Of a stretch of 64,000 nt of DNA, positions 1 through 9,414 are shown piece by piece. Source of the DNA: Negativicoccus succinicivorans. GTDB lineage: Bacteria; Bacillota; Negativicutes; Veillonellales; Negativicoccaceae. Positions within the stretch are counted from its first letter, which is position 1. The number at the start of each line of letters is the position of its first letter. The stretch is from contig NZ_JAHAJN010000007.1 in NCBI RefSeq assembly GCF_018372215.1, forward strand, positions 15,394 through 79,393, written 5' to 3'. The notes under the pieces were generated by a model. It had not been told where the DNA came from. It saw only the letters and a list, made by a program, of their open reading frames with translations, and ran no database searches. The translations under genes and the position numbers were made by a program.

Positions 1-1395
1 TTTTTGGCAGTACGTAATGATCAAAGGATAAAACGCGAACATCGGCGTGACGACGTTGACCGCCGAGTCGCTGACGCGGAACGCTACCTGAGTAAGCTCC
101 GGAGCGATACCGACACCCATCAGCATCGGGACGAAGATCGGCGCCAAGATGGCCCATTTCGCCGAAGCCGAAGTAATGATTAAATTCAACAGGCCGACGA
201 AAATAATAATTCCGCCGATCGTAAGCTGCGGCGGCATCGCCAGTGAACGCAGGAAGTCCGCGCCGGAAACGGCGAGCAGAACGCCGATCTGCGACGCGTT
301 GAACGCGTACAGGAACTGCGCCGCGAAAAAGTAGAATACGATTAATTGAACGAGCGTATGCGTCATATCTTCCATCGCGGCGGTGACATCTTTCGGACTT
401 TTGAATTTACCCGACATAATGCCGTAGATCAAACCGGTACCGCCGGCGATGACGAAGATCAACGAAACCAGGGACTGCATGACCGGCGCTTTAAAGCTTG
501 CGATCGTGCCGTCCGGCGCGCGCCATACGGAATCCGGTGTGGACAGCGCCCAGAACAAACCGACCATGAACAAAATGAGGAAGGCGCTGGCGGCATAGAA
601 CGCGCGATTTTCTTTCGCGGTGATCGGCTTGTTCGTTTCCGCTGCAATATCCGCATCGGTCGAAAGCGGATACATTTTCCACAGCCACGGCTCGACAATT
701 TTTTCGGTGATGTACCAGCAGGCAGGGATGACGGCGAACGTCGCGGCGAACATATAGAAATAGTTACATAAAATGTTGACTTGATACGAAGGGTCGATAA
801 TCTGCGCAGCGCTTTGCGTGAAACCCTGGATAACGGGGTCGATCGCGCTCGGCGTGTAGTTGGCGGCAAACGCGCCGGCGATACCGGCGAACGATGCGGC
901 GATACCGGCGAGCGGATGCTTGCCTACCGCGTAAAACATGTAGGCGGCAATCGGGATAATGATTACGTAACCGGTATCCGGACCGATATGGCTCAACATA
1001 CCAGCCAAAATAATAATCGGCGAGAGCGCCGCTTTCGGCGTGACGGCGAGCAACTTGCGCAGCCCCGCGCGGATATAGCCGGAACCGTCGGCGATAGCGA
1101 TGCCCAATGTCGCTACGATAACCATGCCGAGCGGCGGGAAACCGGAGTAATTCGTGACCATCTTCGTCATCAATTTAACGAGTTGACTCGGCGTCAGCAT
1201 GCTGATAATACGAATCGGTTCTTTGGTGACCGGATTAATATACGAGAAGTTGATCGGCGACATCAGAGCCGAGATAACGCAGACAATCAAAAAGGCACCG
1301 ATAAACAAAATCGTGATATCGGGAACGCGGTTGCCCACTCTCTCGATCCAGCCCAAAATTCCTTTGGGCCTTTCCGGCGCTACAGCAGTTTTCAT
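1..1395 (-). CDS. AbgT-family transporter, 3' end cut by window edge
   Basis: The reading frame stays open from the ATG at 1395 to position 1, so 465 codons are visible; the family is usually about 510 residues long. Many hydrophobic helices are visible, with the family-like stretches SHIGPDTGYVIIIPIAAY and FVGLLNLIITSASAKWA. AbgT proteins are inner-membrane secondary transporters, first described for p-aminobenzoyl-glutamate uptake; some members export sulfonamides. A Shine-Dalgarno AAGGATGG precedes the ATG. Substrate here is unknown. The C-terminus lies outside the window. Confidence 0.85.
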   Translation of the reverse strand, partial: MKTAVAPERPKGILGWIERVGNRVPDITILFIGAFLIVCVISALMSPINFSYINPVTKEPIRIISMLTPSQLVKLMTKMVTNYSGFPPLGMVIVATLGIAIADGSGYIRAGLRKLLAVTPKAALSPIIILAGMLSHIGPDTGYVIIIPIAAYMFYAVGKHPLAGIAASFAGIAGAFAANYTPSAIDPVIQGFTQSAAQIIDPSYQVNILCNYFYMFAATFAVIPACWYITEKIVEPWLWKMYPLSTDADIAAETNKPITAKENRAFYAASAFLILFMVGLFWALSTPDSVWRAPDGTIASFKAPVMQSLVSLIFVIAGGTGLIYGIMSGKFKSPKDVTAAMEDMTHTLVQLIVFYFFAAQFLYAFNASQIGVLLAVSGADFLRSLAMPPQLTIGGIIIFVGLLNLIITSASAKWAILAPIFVPMLMGVGIAPELTQVAFRVSDSAVNVVTPMFAFYPLIITYCQK

Positions 1396-1668
1396 AATCC
1401 ACCATCCTTAAAAACAATAAATAAAAATACAATTGTACATTAGTATAAGATTATATGGCATAAACCGCAATAGCAAACTTACGTCACGCGGCCTTCGTGC
1501 GCGCCAGACAGCGCTTGCATGCACTGAGCGCAACGCGTTAAACACTTGTATTACGGGAAAGCAATCAAAATGTTAAAAAAATTAAACGTAAGCATACGAA
1601 TTTGGCAAACGTCATTACAGCAGCTTCGCTTTTGATCACCGTTAAAAGCGGTTGTACGTGTCGTAAGA
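1396..1668. other. Intergenic spacer between divergent genes
   Basis: No convincing gene is seen. The left end must hold the promoter of the AbgT-family gene: a TATAAT on the minus strand at 1450-1455 is a plausible -10, with only a poorly spaced -35. The right end leads into the promoter at 1669-1697. The middle is GC-rich around 1490-1540 with no long hairpin. Confidence 0.4.
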
Positions 1669-1697
1669 TTGTAATTTTATGAAAAATCTTTTACAAT
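1669..1697 (+). promoter_or_regulatory. Sigma-70-type promoter
   Basis: TTGTAA (1669-1674), a 17-bp spacer and TACAAT (1692-1697). Transcription would begin near 1704, downstream of the ATG at 1700, which supports the ATG at 1721 as the true start of the next gene. Confidence 0.7.
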
Positions 1698-1720
1698 GAA
1701 TGCAAATTGGAGTGCTGATT

Positions 1721-2086
1721 ATGGATTATAAAAAGCGCCGGGTCACGTTAGACGGACGGCGGGAAACCATGTACATATTTGCCGCGCCTTTGGGACTTTT
1801 AAGCGATGTGTTTGCCGTTGATGTACGCACGCAGGGGAATGCGATTCGCACGGCGATCAGTGAGGTGCTGGATTACGAGTACGACTCGTCTTTTTACAGC
1901 GGCGAGGCGTACCTGTTTTCCGTGTACCGGGATATTACATTGATCCAGCCGTTAGGCGCGGATGATTTGGCACAACCTTTGGAAGTGGACACGCAACGAC
2001 TGTATATTATGATCGGTGATTTTCTCAGCGACAACGGAGAACACGTGGTTCGTTCCGACTGGGAAACAGAAAAAGAACACGGTTAA
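1721..2086 (+). CDS. Hypothetical protein, 121 aa
   Basis: I do not recognise this protein. The ATG at 1721 is chosen over the one at 1700 because GGAG lies 8 bases ahead of it and because the promoter -10 ends at 1697. The product is a soluble, acidic, mixed alpha/beta-looking polypeptide without a signal peptide or membrane helix. It is a monocistronic unit: it has its own promoter, and its stop codon lies inside the intrinsic terminator. Confidence 0.65.
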   Translation: MDYKKRRVTLDGRRETMYIFAAPLGLLSDVFAVDVRTQGNAIRTAISEVLDYEYDSSFYSGEAYLFSVYRDITLIQPLGADDLAQPLEVDTQRLYIMIGDFLSDNGEHVVRSDWETEKEHG

Positions 2087-2100
2087 CCGTGTTCTTTTTA
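2070..2100 (+). terminator. Intrinsic terminator overlapping the stop codon
   Basis: AAGAACACGGTTAACCGTGTTCTT is a perfect palindrome flanked by an A-run and a T-run, so it could act in both directions. The TAA stop of the upstream gene (2084-2086) forms its centre. Confidence 0.85.
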
Positions 2101-2114
2101 CATTTTCAAGCCGA

Positions 2115-2143
2115 TTGAAATCGCATGGTATACTTGTTATTAT
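2115..2143 (+). promoter_or_regulatory. Probable murA promoter
   Basis: TTGAAA (2115-2120), a 17-bp spacer and TATTAT (2138-2143), with TGT immediately upstream of the -10 (extended -10). It leaves an AT-rich leader of roughly 75 bases before the murA start. Confidence 0.5.
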
Positions 2144-2227
2144 ATAAATATCTCGAATACACATATAAAAAAACGATTTTATTTTGCGATTTACGATGTA
2201 ATATAACCCCGATAGTGGAGGAACCAG

Positions 2228-3478
2228 TTGGAACAATTATTCATCAAAGGCGGTCGCCGGCTTTCCGGCAAAGTGCGCGTGTCGAGCGCCAAAAACGCCG
2301 TGTTGCCGATTATTGCGGCGACGATGCTGCCGATTACTCCGAGCACTCTGCCGGAGATTCCGCATTTGGAAGATGTCACGACTATTTGCAAAGTGTTGGA
2401 GCAACTCGGTGTTGTCGTTTCCCAAACGGACAATGAATTACGCTTTGATGCGGCGCAGTTGACATCCTATGAGGCACCGTACGAATGGGTCAGCAAAATG
2501 CGGGCTTCGTTCCTTGTGATGGGGCCGCTTTTGGCGCGCCTGGGACGGGCAAAAATTTCACTGCCGGGCGGCTGTGCGATCGGCACTCGTCCGATTGATC
2601 TGCATTTGAAAGCGTTCGCCGCGCTCGGCGCGGAAATTAATTTGGGGCACGGCTATGTGGAAGCCGTCGTGCCGAACGGTTTGAAAGGCGCGCAGATTTA
2701 TCTCGACTTTCCGAGCGTCGGCGCGACCGAAAACGCGCTGATGGCGGCATGCCTTGCCGACGGTCGCACGGTCATCGAAAACGCGGCGGAAGAGCCCGAA
2801 ATTGTCGATCTCGTGATGTTTTTGAACAGCATGGGCGCAAACATCCGCGGCGCGGGCACGAATGTGATTCGCATCGAAGGCGTAAAGGAACTGCACGGTG
2901 TCGTGCATAATGTCATTCCCGACCGCATCGAAGCCGGTACTTTTATGGTGGCGGCGGCCATGACGGGCGGGGATGTGTATGTGGAAAACGCGCTGGCGGA
3001 GCACGTTAAACCGCTGGTCGCGAAATTAAAAGAAGCGGGTGCGGCCGTGGTGGAAGACATCAACGGCATTCGCGTCGTCGGTCCGGATCGCTTGCGGGCA
3101 GTCGATGTAAAAACATTGCCGTATCCGGGGTTCCCGACCGATATGCAGGCGCAGTTTATGGCGCTCACCACGATTGCCGAGGGCACGAGCGTGGTCAAAG
3201 AAACCGTATTTGAAAATCGGTTCATGCATGTGGACGCTCTGACCCGCATGGGCGCCAAAATTAAAATTGAAGGCGGCAGCGCCGTGATCGAGGGCGTGGA
3301 GCGTTTGGAAGGTTGTCCGGTCGAAGCGACCGATTTGCGCGCCGGCGCCGCCTTGGTGCTGGCCGGCTTGGTGGCGGACGGAACGACGTCGGTCGGACAT
3401 CTGCATCACATCGATCGCGGTTATGACCATTTTGTAGAAAAATTAAGCGGTTTGGGAGCAGACATTGTTCGGAAATAA
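2228..3478 (+). CDS. murA: UDP-N-acetylglucosamine 1-carboxyvinyltransferase
   Basis: MurA catalyses the first committed step of peptidoglycan synthesis in the cytoplasm, transferring enolpyruvate from PEP to UDP-GlcNAc; it is the fosfomycin target. The 416-residue length is normal. The N-terminal [13 protein letters not shown] and the loop [15 protein letters not shown] match the family; Cys116 corresponds to the catalytic, fosfomycin-modified cysteine. The start is TTG, with TGGAGG about 7 bases upstream. The 3' end overlaps the next gene by 14 bases, so the MreB-like protein is probably co-translated. Confidence 0.97.
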   Translation: MEQLFIKGGRRLSGKVRVSSAKNAVLPIIAATMLPITPSTLPEIPHLEDVTTICKVLEQLGVVVSQTDNELRFDAAQLTSYEAPYEWVSKMRASFLVMGPLLARLGRAKISLPGGCAIGTRPIDLHLKAFAALGAEINLGHGYVEAVVPNGLKGAQIYLDFPSVGATENALMAACLADGRTVIENAAEEPEIVDLVMFLNSMGANIRGAGTNVIRIEGVKELHGVVHNVIPDRIEAGTFMVAAAMTGGDVYVENALAEHVKPLVAKLKEAGAAVVEDINGIRVVGPDRLRAVDVKTLPYPGFPTDMQAQFMALTTIAEGTSVVKETVFENRFMHVDALTRMGAKIKIEGGSAVIEGVERLEGCPVEATDLRAGAALVLAGLVADGTTSVGHLHHIDRGYDHFVEKLSGLGADIVRK

Positions 3479-4583
3479 ACGTAAATCGGTACGGAGCAAA
3501 AGTGCGCGGCGGACACCACCCGCGACGCGGCAACGTCGTTCGCACTCTCTGCTTGATTGGCTGGCCGGTGTCGGCGCGACGGATATCGCTGTCGATTTGG
3601 GTTCCGCCAATACGGTAGTGTATGTACGCGGCGAAGGCGTCGTGGTACGGGAGCCTTCGGTGTTGGCGGTCGATCGGGAAACGCGTGAAGTCGTGGCGCT
3701 CGGCGCGAAAGCGGCGGCCTTGGCCGGACGCGTACCGCAGGAACTTGTCTTGGTGCGACCGGTGGAACGTGGTGTCGTTACGGATTTTTCCGCGGCGGCG
3801 CACTTGGTACATGAACTTGTCGGGCGACAGGTTTCGGGCTTATGGAAACGTCCGCGTTTGGTGATGACGCTGGCGGGGCGGCAAAGCGATGTCGCCGCGG
3901 CGGCTCTGTTGGGAACGGCGGCGGCTTTGGGAGCGCGGAAAGCGGTGCGCTTGCCGGGCACTCTCGCCGCAGCCTACGGCGCCGATTTGGATAAAGCCAA
4001 AACAGCGGGACTTCTGGTCGCCGATTTGGGCGCCGGTAAAACGGATCTGGCTGTGGTGGACGCCAACGGTTTGGTGGATACGGAAGTGCTGCCGCTCGGC
4101 AGCATGGATCTAGATCGGGCGATTGCGAAAATCGTCTTGCAGGAAACGGGATTATTGCTCGGCCCCCTTACCTGTGAACGCTTGAAGCAACGTTTCTGCG
4201 ATTTGGACGAAAAGGCGACAGCCACATCGCTGTGTGCGGGCAAAGACAGTCAAACCGGTTTGCCGCGGCAAACGGAAATTACAGCAGCCATGTTGCGACC
4301 GGCGCTGATTCCGTACGCACATCAGATCGCGCAGGCGTTGCATGAAATATTGCATCAAACGCGCCCCGAACTCAGTCAATGGATTTCGTCGCACGGCATT
4401 ATGCTGGTCGGCGGCGGCGCGCTTTTGCGCGGTTTGGATCGCTACTTAACGCAGTTTCTCGGCGTGCCGGTGTATCTCGGTGAAGATCCCTTGTACGCGG
4501 TGGCGATCGGCGCGGGTAAAGCACTCTTGGAAATGCCGTTGCTGCGAGATTCGCTGGGCTTTGAAAATCCGCACTCCGCATAA
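3465..4583 (+). CDS. MreB/Mbl-like actin-family protein
   Basis: A bacterial actin homologue that would polymerise under the membrane and guide wall synthesis. It has an ATPase phosphate-1 motif (DLGSANT, about residues 44-50), a phosphate-2 motif ([15 protein letters not shown]) and a C-terminal adenosine motif ([11 protein letters not shown]). At 372 aa it is somewhat longer than typical MreB (about 335-345) because of a basic, low-complexity N-terminal extension of about 35 residues. A TTG start overlaps the murA end, with GGGAG 6 bases upstream. The gene order murA then mreB-like recalls murA...mbl in spore-formers. The internal sequence is fairly diverged, so it may be an accessory paralogue rather than the main MreB. 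Confidence 0.8.
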   Translation: MFGNKRKSVRSKSARRTPPATRQRRSHSLLDWLAGVGATDIAVDLGSANTVVYVRGEGVVVREPSVLAVDRETREVVALGAKAAALAGRVPQELVLVRPVERGVVTDFSAAAHLVHELVGRQVSGLWKRPRLVMTLAGRQSDVAAAALLGTAAALGARKAVRLPGTLAAAYGADLDKAKTAGLLVADLGAGKTDLAVVDANGLVDTEVLPLGSMDLDRAIAKIVLQETGLLLGPLTCERLKQRFCDLDEKATATSLCAGKDSQTGLPRQTEITAAMLRPALIPYAHQIAQALHEILHQTRPELSQWISSHGIMLVGGGALLRGLDRYLTQFLGVPVYLGEDPLYAVAIGAGKALLEMPLLRDSLGFENPHSA

Positions 4584-4598
4584 ACGTCAACAGTAATA

Positions 4599-4607
4599 TG
4601 GTATAAT
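4599..4607 (+). promoter_or_regulatory. Extended -10 promoter
   Basis: TGG followed by TATAAT (4602-4607) forms a consensus extended -10. No good -35 is visible. It would give a very short leader before the ATG at 4628. Confidence 0.55.
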
Positions 4608-4627
4608 AGGCGTGTGAGGTGATACCT

Positions 4628-4933
4628 ATGAAAAAAAGCAAAAAACGCATGCGCGCGTCATTATTGTTAGCTGCCGCTTTGGCTGTTTTGGGTGTGGTCG
4701 GCGTCATGGCGCAGGCCGTGGTTCATACAACCGTATTAACGGGTAAAGTAACCGATGTCGTGCCGGTGGGTACGGAGGTTAAAGAAGGCACGCCGCTTGT
4801 CTCCGTTGAATCGTTGGCCGGTTCGATGCCGGCAGCGCGGGCTACGGTGGACGGCAAAGTGACAAAAGTGGAAACGCAAGTCGGTGCAACGATTAATAAA
4901 GGCGATGAAGTCGCGATCGTGGAAACCAAATAG
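4628..4933 (+). CDS. Membrane-anchored biotinyl/lipoyl-like domain protein
   Basis: A 101-residue protein with a basic N-terminus, one hydrophobic segment (about residues 10-30) and then a small beta domain. The repeated half-motifs (GTEVKEGTPLVSVES and GATINKGDEVAIVET) are those of the biotinyl-lipoyl-like/HlyD barrel-sandwich fold. No lysine sits in a biotinylation MKM context, so it is more like an HlyD-type adaptor fragment than a cofactor carrier. The ATG at 4628 is preferred over the GTG at 4619 because GAGGTGA precedes it by 5 bases. It ends 7 bases before the S55-family gene and probably forms an operon with it. The function is unknown. Confidence 0.7.
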   Translation: MKKSKKRMRASLLLAAALAVLGVVGVMAQAVVHTTVLTGKVTDVVPVGTEVKEGTPLVSVESLAGSMPAARATVDGKVTKVETQVGATINKGDEVAIVETK

Positions 4934-4940
4934 GAGCGAT

Positions 4941-6878
4941 ATGAACGTATTCAAAAAGCGTCGGCGATCGGTATGGTTGCTGACGCTTCTCTTTACATTA
5001 GTAACTTACTTCGCCAATGCGGTCGACATCATGCCGCCGTCGGATGTGCGGGAAGGCATGCGCGGCGTGGCCAAGACGGTGGTGCAGGGCGACACGATTG
5101 AAGAATTTGACGTCGATGTGCTCGGCGTACTCCAACAGCGCGGCCCTTCCGGCGATTTGATTTTGGTCAAAGTCAGCGGACCGGTGATTGAAAAAACCGG
5201 CGGCATCGCGCAGGGGATGAGCGGCAGTCCCGTGTATATTGACGGTAAACTTGTCGGCGCGATCGGGTACGGCTGGGGCTTTGCGGACGGCACGGTGGGC
5301 ATGGTGACGCCGATTGGCGACATGCTGAAACTGTGGGCGTTGCCGGATAAAGCGGCGCATGACGAAGCGCCGTCGGTAGAGCCGCCGCTGATTCCGATGG
5401 GCACGCCGTTGATGGCGGCGGGATTTACGCCCGAGTCGTTGCAATATCTGACGCAAAAGTTGGCGCCGTTCGGATTGCAGCCGCAAGCGACAGCCGGCGC
5501 GGGTAACTATGACGCCGCGCCGCATGCGTTGCAACCGGGCAGCGCGGTCGCGGTGACGCTCGTCACCGGGGATTTGAAATTGGGCGCGATCGGTACGGTC
5601 ACGTACGTCGATGAAAATCGTATTGTGGCGTTCGGGCATCCGTTTTTAAAGCGCGGCGAATTGGATTATTTCATGCACAATTCGTACATTTTCACGGTGG
5701 TGCCGTCAGTGAATTCCGCATTTAAGATCGGCTCCATCGGCAGCGAGATCGGTAAAATTTACCAGGATCGCGGCGCGGGGATTGCCGGCATCGAAGGCCG
5801 CGCGCCGAAAGCCGTGGCGATGCAGGTCAACGTGACGGATCGCGATACGCAAACGGATCGCGTGGCGAATGTGCGCATGGTTGAGGATCACGATTTAACG
5901 CCGATTTTGGCGGCGACGACTGCGTACGATCTTGTCAAAAAAACGATTGATCGCGGCGGTCGCGGCACGGTCAAACTCAGCTATGAATTTTTGCCGCAGG
6001 ATACGTCGCTACCGACATTTAAACGCGATAATATGTACTACTCGGCCAAGAGTGTCAGCGAACGCTCTGTCGATGAACTGTACAACGTGCTGGAAGCGCT
6101 GGCGAAAAATCCGTTCCAAAAATATGCGTTGCGCGGCATCAATTTGTCCCTTTCGTTGACGGAAGATAAAGAAGTCGCGGAAATCATTGACGCGAAAGCG
6201 CGGCCGGCCGTTGTAAGTCCGGGTGACGTTATCTATGTCAATGTCAAATTGCGTCCGTACCGAGGCGAAGTCTTTTCCAAAGCGCTCGCCTTTACGGTGC
6301 CTGCCGACCGGCCGCTCGGACCGATGACGCTGGAAGTGCGCGGCGGCGGTGTCGTGCCGTTGCCGTACCTGATCCAAAAACAGCAACTCAATTTGACGGA
6401 TGAAATTATTGATCGATTGCGAACGTATAAAGATTTCCGTGATTTTCTGAACAAGCTGCAAAAGGAAGACAAAAATAACGAGCTGATCGTGGAAATTTTG
6501 GAAGACAATGTCAGCATGGTGCCGGACGAAGAGTCCGCGGGACATCACGCTCAGTTGCAGGAGCCGGCGAAAGAAACGCTGCCGGATTACTTGCATAAAG
6601 GTAAAAAGACCGATGCGGATACGTTGGCGGGCGGAGATGACGACGAGAAAGCCAAAACGCGCGTCACGATGCCGTACATTATTAAAGGCGACGGCCAATT
6701 CGAATTTGAAGTGGTAGCGCCCAACGATCGTCGCCGTCGCGATGCGGTGAAAGAAATCATGGCGCAGTTGCGGGAAAAAGTGTCGGCGAACGATGCCGAA
6801 GCAGGCAGCGATCAGGAAAATAAAAAGGCGAAAAAAGATCCGCAAGCTGCCAAGCGCCCGGCGAAAGATAAAAAATGA
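4941..6878 (+). CDS. SpoIVB S55-family domain protein, exported
   Basis: A 645-residue protein with an N-terminal signal or anchor (about residues 8-28). It carries the S55 signature TGGIAQGMSGSPVYIDGKL around residues 86-104, with the likely nucleophile at Ser94 or Ser96, and a later GHPF element (about residue 233). In SpoIVB of Bacillus the histidine precedes the serine motif; here the order is reversed, as in the long non-sporulation members of the family. The C-terminal 120 residues are charged and Lys-rich. The ATG at 4941 follows AGGAG. It probably acts outside the cytoplasmic membrane. Its peptidase activity and substrate are not established. Confidence 0.8.
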   Translation: MNVFKKRRRSVWLLTLLFTLVTYFANAVDIMPPSDVREGMRGVAKTVVQGDTIEEFDVDVLGVLQQRGPSGDLILVKVSGPVIEKTGGIAQGMSGSPVYIDGKLVGAIGYGWGFADGTVGMVTPIGDMLKLWALPDKAAHDEAPSVEPPLIPMGTPLMAAGFTPESLQYLTQKLAPFGLQPQATAGAGNYDAAPHALQPGSAVAVTLVTGDLKLGAIGTVTYVDENRIVAFGHPFLKRGELDYFMHNSYIFTVVPSVNSAFKIGSIGSEIGKIYQDRGAGIAGIEGRAPKAVAMQVNVTDRDTQTDRVANVRMVEDHDLTPILAATTAYDLVKKTIDRGGRGTVKLSYEFLPQDTSLPTFKRDNMYYSAKSVSERSVDELYNVLEALAKNPFQKYALRGINLSLSLTEDKEVAEIIDAKARPAVVSPGDVIYVNVKLRPYRGEVFSKALAFTVPADRPLGPMTLEVRGGGVVPLPYLIQKQQLNLTDEIIDRLRTYKDFRDFLNKLQKEDKNNELIVEILEDNVSMVPDEESAGHHAQLQEPAKETLPDYLHKGKKTDADTLAGGDDDEKAKTRVTMPYIIKGDGQFEFEVVAPNDRRRRDAVKEIMAQLREKVSANDAEAGSDQENKKAKKDPQAAKRPAKDKK

Positions 6879-6881
6879 AAT

Positions 6882-6912
6882 AAAAAAGAACCGCAGCTGC
6901 GGTTCTTTTTTA
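6882..6912 (+). terminator. Bidirectional intrinsic terminator
   Basis: AAGAACCGCAGCTGCGGTTCTT flanked by A and T runs lies between convergent genes and would serve both. Confidence 0.9.
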
Positions 6913-6922
6913 TTGTCGTAAA

Positions 6923-8338
6923 TTACGCGTCATGATCAAAGAGGACTTTACTCTGGGTAAATTCCAAGATACCCTCAATGCCTCCTTCGCGGCCGATGCC
7001 GCTCATTTTGTAACCGCCGAAAGGCGCGGTCACATCGCGCGCGCTGTCGTTGATATACACATTGCCCGATTTAATGCGGCGCGCGAACGCGACGGCCTCA
7101 TCAAACGGTCCGTGCACCGCGGCGTTCAGGCCGTAAATCGTATCGTTGGCGATATGCAGCGCATCCGGTATGTCCTTGTACGTAATGACGCACAGCACGG
7201 GGCCGAAGATTTCTTCCTGCGCGATTTGCATATCGTTGGTAACATCAGTGAAAATCACAGGTTGGACGTAGTAGCCGCCGATCGGTTCGGTGGGCACACT
7301 GCCGGTGAGCATGCGCGCGCCTTCGGCAAGACCCGTTTCAATGTATTTTTTCACTTTGGTGAATTGTTTTTTACTGGCCAACGGTCCGATCTTCGTGCCT
7401 TCTTCCCGCGGATCGCCGACCGGATATTCTTGCAGAATTTCCACTAAACGCGTTTCGATGGCTTCTTTCTGATCTTCCGGAATCAACAAGCGGGACAGCG
7501 CCGAGCACGTTTGGCCGCAATTCAAGAGGAGCGAGTTGAAACAGGCTCGGATCGCCTGATCGATATCGGCGCCCGGCAGAATCACGCAGGGCGATTTGCC
7601 GCCGAGCTCCAAGTGGATTTTTTTCACCGAATCCAAACCGTGCTTACCGACTTCAATACCGCCGGTAGTGGAACCGGTGAAGGAAACCATGTCGACCAGC
7701 GGATGCGAGGCCAAAACGTTGCCGACATCGCCGCCGCGACCCGTGACGAGATTTAAAACGCCTTTAGGCAATCCCGCCTGATGGAACGCGTCCACCAAGT
7801 AGTATACGGAAAGCGGCGTGTGCTGACTCGGTTTCAAAACAACGGTATTACCCATCAAAATGGCCGGCATGATTTTCTGCACGACCTGACCGAGCGGATA
7901 GTTCCACGGCGTAATGGCCGCGACTACACCGACCGGCTCACGATACAATGTCGAATGCTCCAACTCTTCCCGAAATTCGATTTCTTGCGCCAGACGCATG
8001 AAGGTACGCATGCGTTCCACCTGGAAATCGAAATGAACCTTTTCGGCCATTTGGCTCGGCGCGCCGAGCTCCTTGATTTCAATATCGACGATTTCCGCTT
8101 TGCGGGTCAGCAGCTGCGCCAACATTTTTTCGCAAATCGTCAGCCGCGCGGCGAGCGGCGATTCCTGCCAACGCCAGGTGGCATCGGCGGCGGCTCGACA
8201 GGCCGCGTCGACTTCAGCGTCGGTGGCGACGGGAACGGCGGCGAACCGATACATGCTCGCGGGATTTTCTACCTTGATTCGTTCCGTGCTTTGGGGCGTG
8301 ACCCATTCCCCGTTGATATATAAACGTTCGAAATTCAT
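6923..8338 (-). CDS. NAD(P)-dependent aldehyde dehydrogenase family protein
   Basis: A 471-residue ALDH-superfamily enzyme that oxidises an aldehyde to its acid. The sequence shows ITPWNYPL, the Rossmann element GDVGNVLASHPLVDMVSFTG, the general-base Glu in HLELGGKSP and the catalytic Cys in NCGQTCSA, plus the C-terminal FGGYKMSGIGREGG. The start is the ATG at 8338, preceded by GGAG; upstream in-frame ATGs lack such a site. The substrate cannot be read from sequence. The gene stands alone and diverges from the peptidase gene. Confidence 0.92.
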   Translation of the reverse strand: MNFERLYINGEWVTPQSTERIKVENPASMYRFAAVPVATDAEVDAACRAAADATWRWQESPLAARLTICEKMLAQLLTRKAEIVDIEIKELGAPSQMAEKVHFDFQVERMRTFMRLAQEIEFREELEHSTLYREPVGVVAAITPWNYPLGQVVQKIMPAILMGNTVVLKPSQHTPLSVYYLVDAFHQAGLPKGVLNLVTGRGGDVGNVLASHPLVDMVSFTGSTTGGIEVGKHGLDSVKKIHLELGGKSPCVILPGADIDQAIRACFNSLLLNCGQTCSALSRLLIPEDQKEAIETRLVEILQEYPVGDPREEGTKIGPLASKKQFTKVKKYIETGLAEGARMLTGSVPTEPIGGYYVQPVIFTDVTNDMQIAQEEIFGPVLCVITYKDIPDALHIANDTIYGLNAAVHGPFDEAVAFARRIKSGNVYINDSARDVTAPFGGYKMSGIGREGGIEGILEFTQSKVLFDHDA

Positions 8339-8482
8339 GGGAGACTCCTTTCGTAACAATGGATTCCTTTGTTTCATTGTACTTGCATCTAAAACAGGAA
8401 ACAAGGTGCGGCGGCGAAAATTTGTCATCAAGATATGTTAAAATAAAAATAAAACAGACGTAATACAGAGGAGGTTTCGGCA

Positions 8483-9322
8483 ATGCAATGGCGGGGCAGA
8501 CGGATGAGCAGTAACACGGGGCGCGGTGGCGGACTGGCGAAAATCGGCGGGTTGGGTTTAATTATTTTCGCTTTGATCTATTCGTTTTTTGGCGGCGACG
8601 TCTCCGACGTAATTAACATGGCGGGAGCCGGTCAGACGCAACAGGTGGAACAGCAGGCGAGCGATCCGGCGCGCCGCGACATGGAAGATATGTTGAGCGT
8701 CGTCTTGGCGGACACGGAAGACGTTTGGCACCAAAAATTCGCGGAAGTCGGAGAAAGATACGAAGAACCGAAATTGATGTTTTTTGAAGACCGGATACGG
8801 TCCGGTTGCGGCGTGGCGGGAAAGTCGACCGGTCCGTTTTATTGCCCGGTCGATAAAACCATTTATATGGATGTGACATTTGCCGACGATTTACAACGAA
8901 AATTCGGCGGTCATGGTGGTGACTTCGCGATGGCCTACGTATTGGCGCACGAAGTCGGCCACCATGTGCAAAACCAGTCGGGCCTTCTGATGCATGTTCA
9001 TAAGTTGCAGCAACAAATGAGTGAGGCGGACGCGAAAAGATACTCGGTCGCGCTGGAGCTTCACGCGGATTATTTAGCCGGAGTATTCGCGTACTATGTA
9101 CAGCAAAAAGGCTACCTTGAAGCGGGCGATATCGAAGAGGCGATCAATGCCGCCAAGACGGTCGGTGATGACCATTTGCAGAAGATCACGCAAGGGCAGA
9201 TCCGTCCGGAGGAATTTACGCACGGCACCAGTGAGCAGCGCGCGGCGTGGTTTCGGCGCGGCATGCAGTACCATGATTTCAGCCACGGCGATACGTTTGG
9301 CGCTTTGGGTCTACAAATTTAA
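8483..9322 (+). CDS. ypfJ: Neutral zinc metallopeptidase (YpfJ/KPN_02809 family)
   Basis: A 279-residue protein with one N-terminal membrane helix (about residues 20-35) and a zincin motif AHEVGHHVQ (His156, Glu157, His160). A second element, ELHADYLAG, holds the likely third metal ligand. This is the arrangement of the YpfJ family (Pfam PF04228). The active domain would face the outside. AGGAGG lies 8 bases before the ATG. The physiological substrate is unknown. An intrinsic terminator follows directly, so the gene is probably monocistronic. Confidence 0.9.
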   Translation: MQWRGRRMSSNTGRGGGLAKIGGLGLIIFALIYSFFGGDVSDVINMAGAGQTQQVEQQASDPARRDMEDMLSVVLADTEDVWHQKFAEVGERYEEPKLMFFEDRIRSGCGVAGKSTGPFYCPVDKTIYMDVTFADDLQRKFGGHGGDFAMAYVLAHEVGHHVQNQSGLLMHVHKLQQQMSEADAKRYSVALELHADYLAGVFAYYVQQKGYLEAGDIEEAINAAKTVGDDHLQKITQGQIRPEEFTHGTSEQRAAWFRRGMQYHDFSHGDTFGALGLQI

Positions 9323-9329
9323 ACATAAA

Positions 9330-9353
9330 GAAGCGGAATTTCCGCTTTTTTAT
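9330..9353 (+). terminator. Intrinsic terminator after ypfJ
   Basis: AAGCGGAATTTCCGCTT followed by a T-run, 8 bases after the stop codon. Confidence 0.85.
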
Positions 9354-9380
9354 TGCGCAAAATAGCAGCCAAAACGGCCG

Positions 9381-9389
9381 TGTTATAAT
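9381..9389 (+). promoter_or_regulatory. Extended -10 promoter of the arsA-arsB operon
   Basis: TGT plus TATAAT (9384-9389). A second TATAAT lies at 9397-9402. No cobalamin-riboswitch-like leader fits in the short space before the ATG at 9415. Confidence 0.55.
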
Positions 9390-9414
9390 AAAGCATTATA
9401 ATGGGAGGGACCAT

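Noticed and set aside
781..1443. Long + strand ORFs in the first 1.4 kb
   Set aside because: They are antisense frames of the AbgT-family transporter, which itself runs off the window edge.
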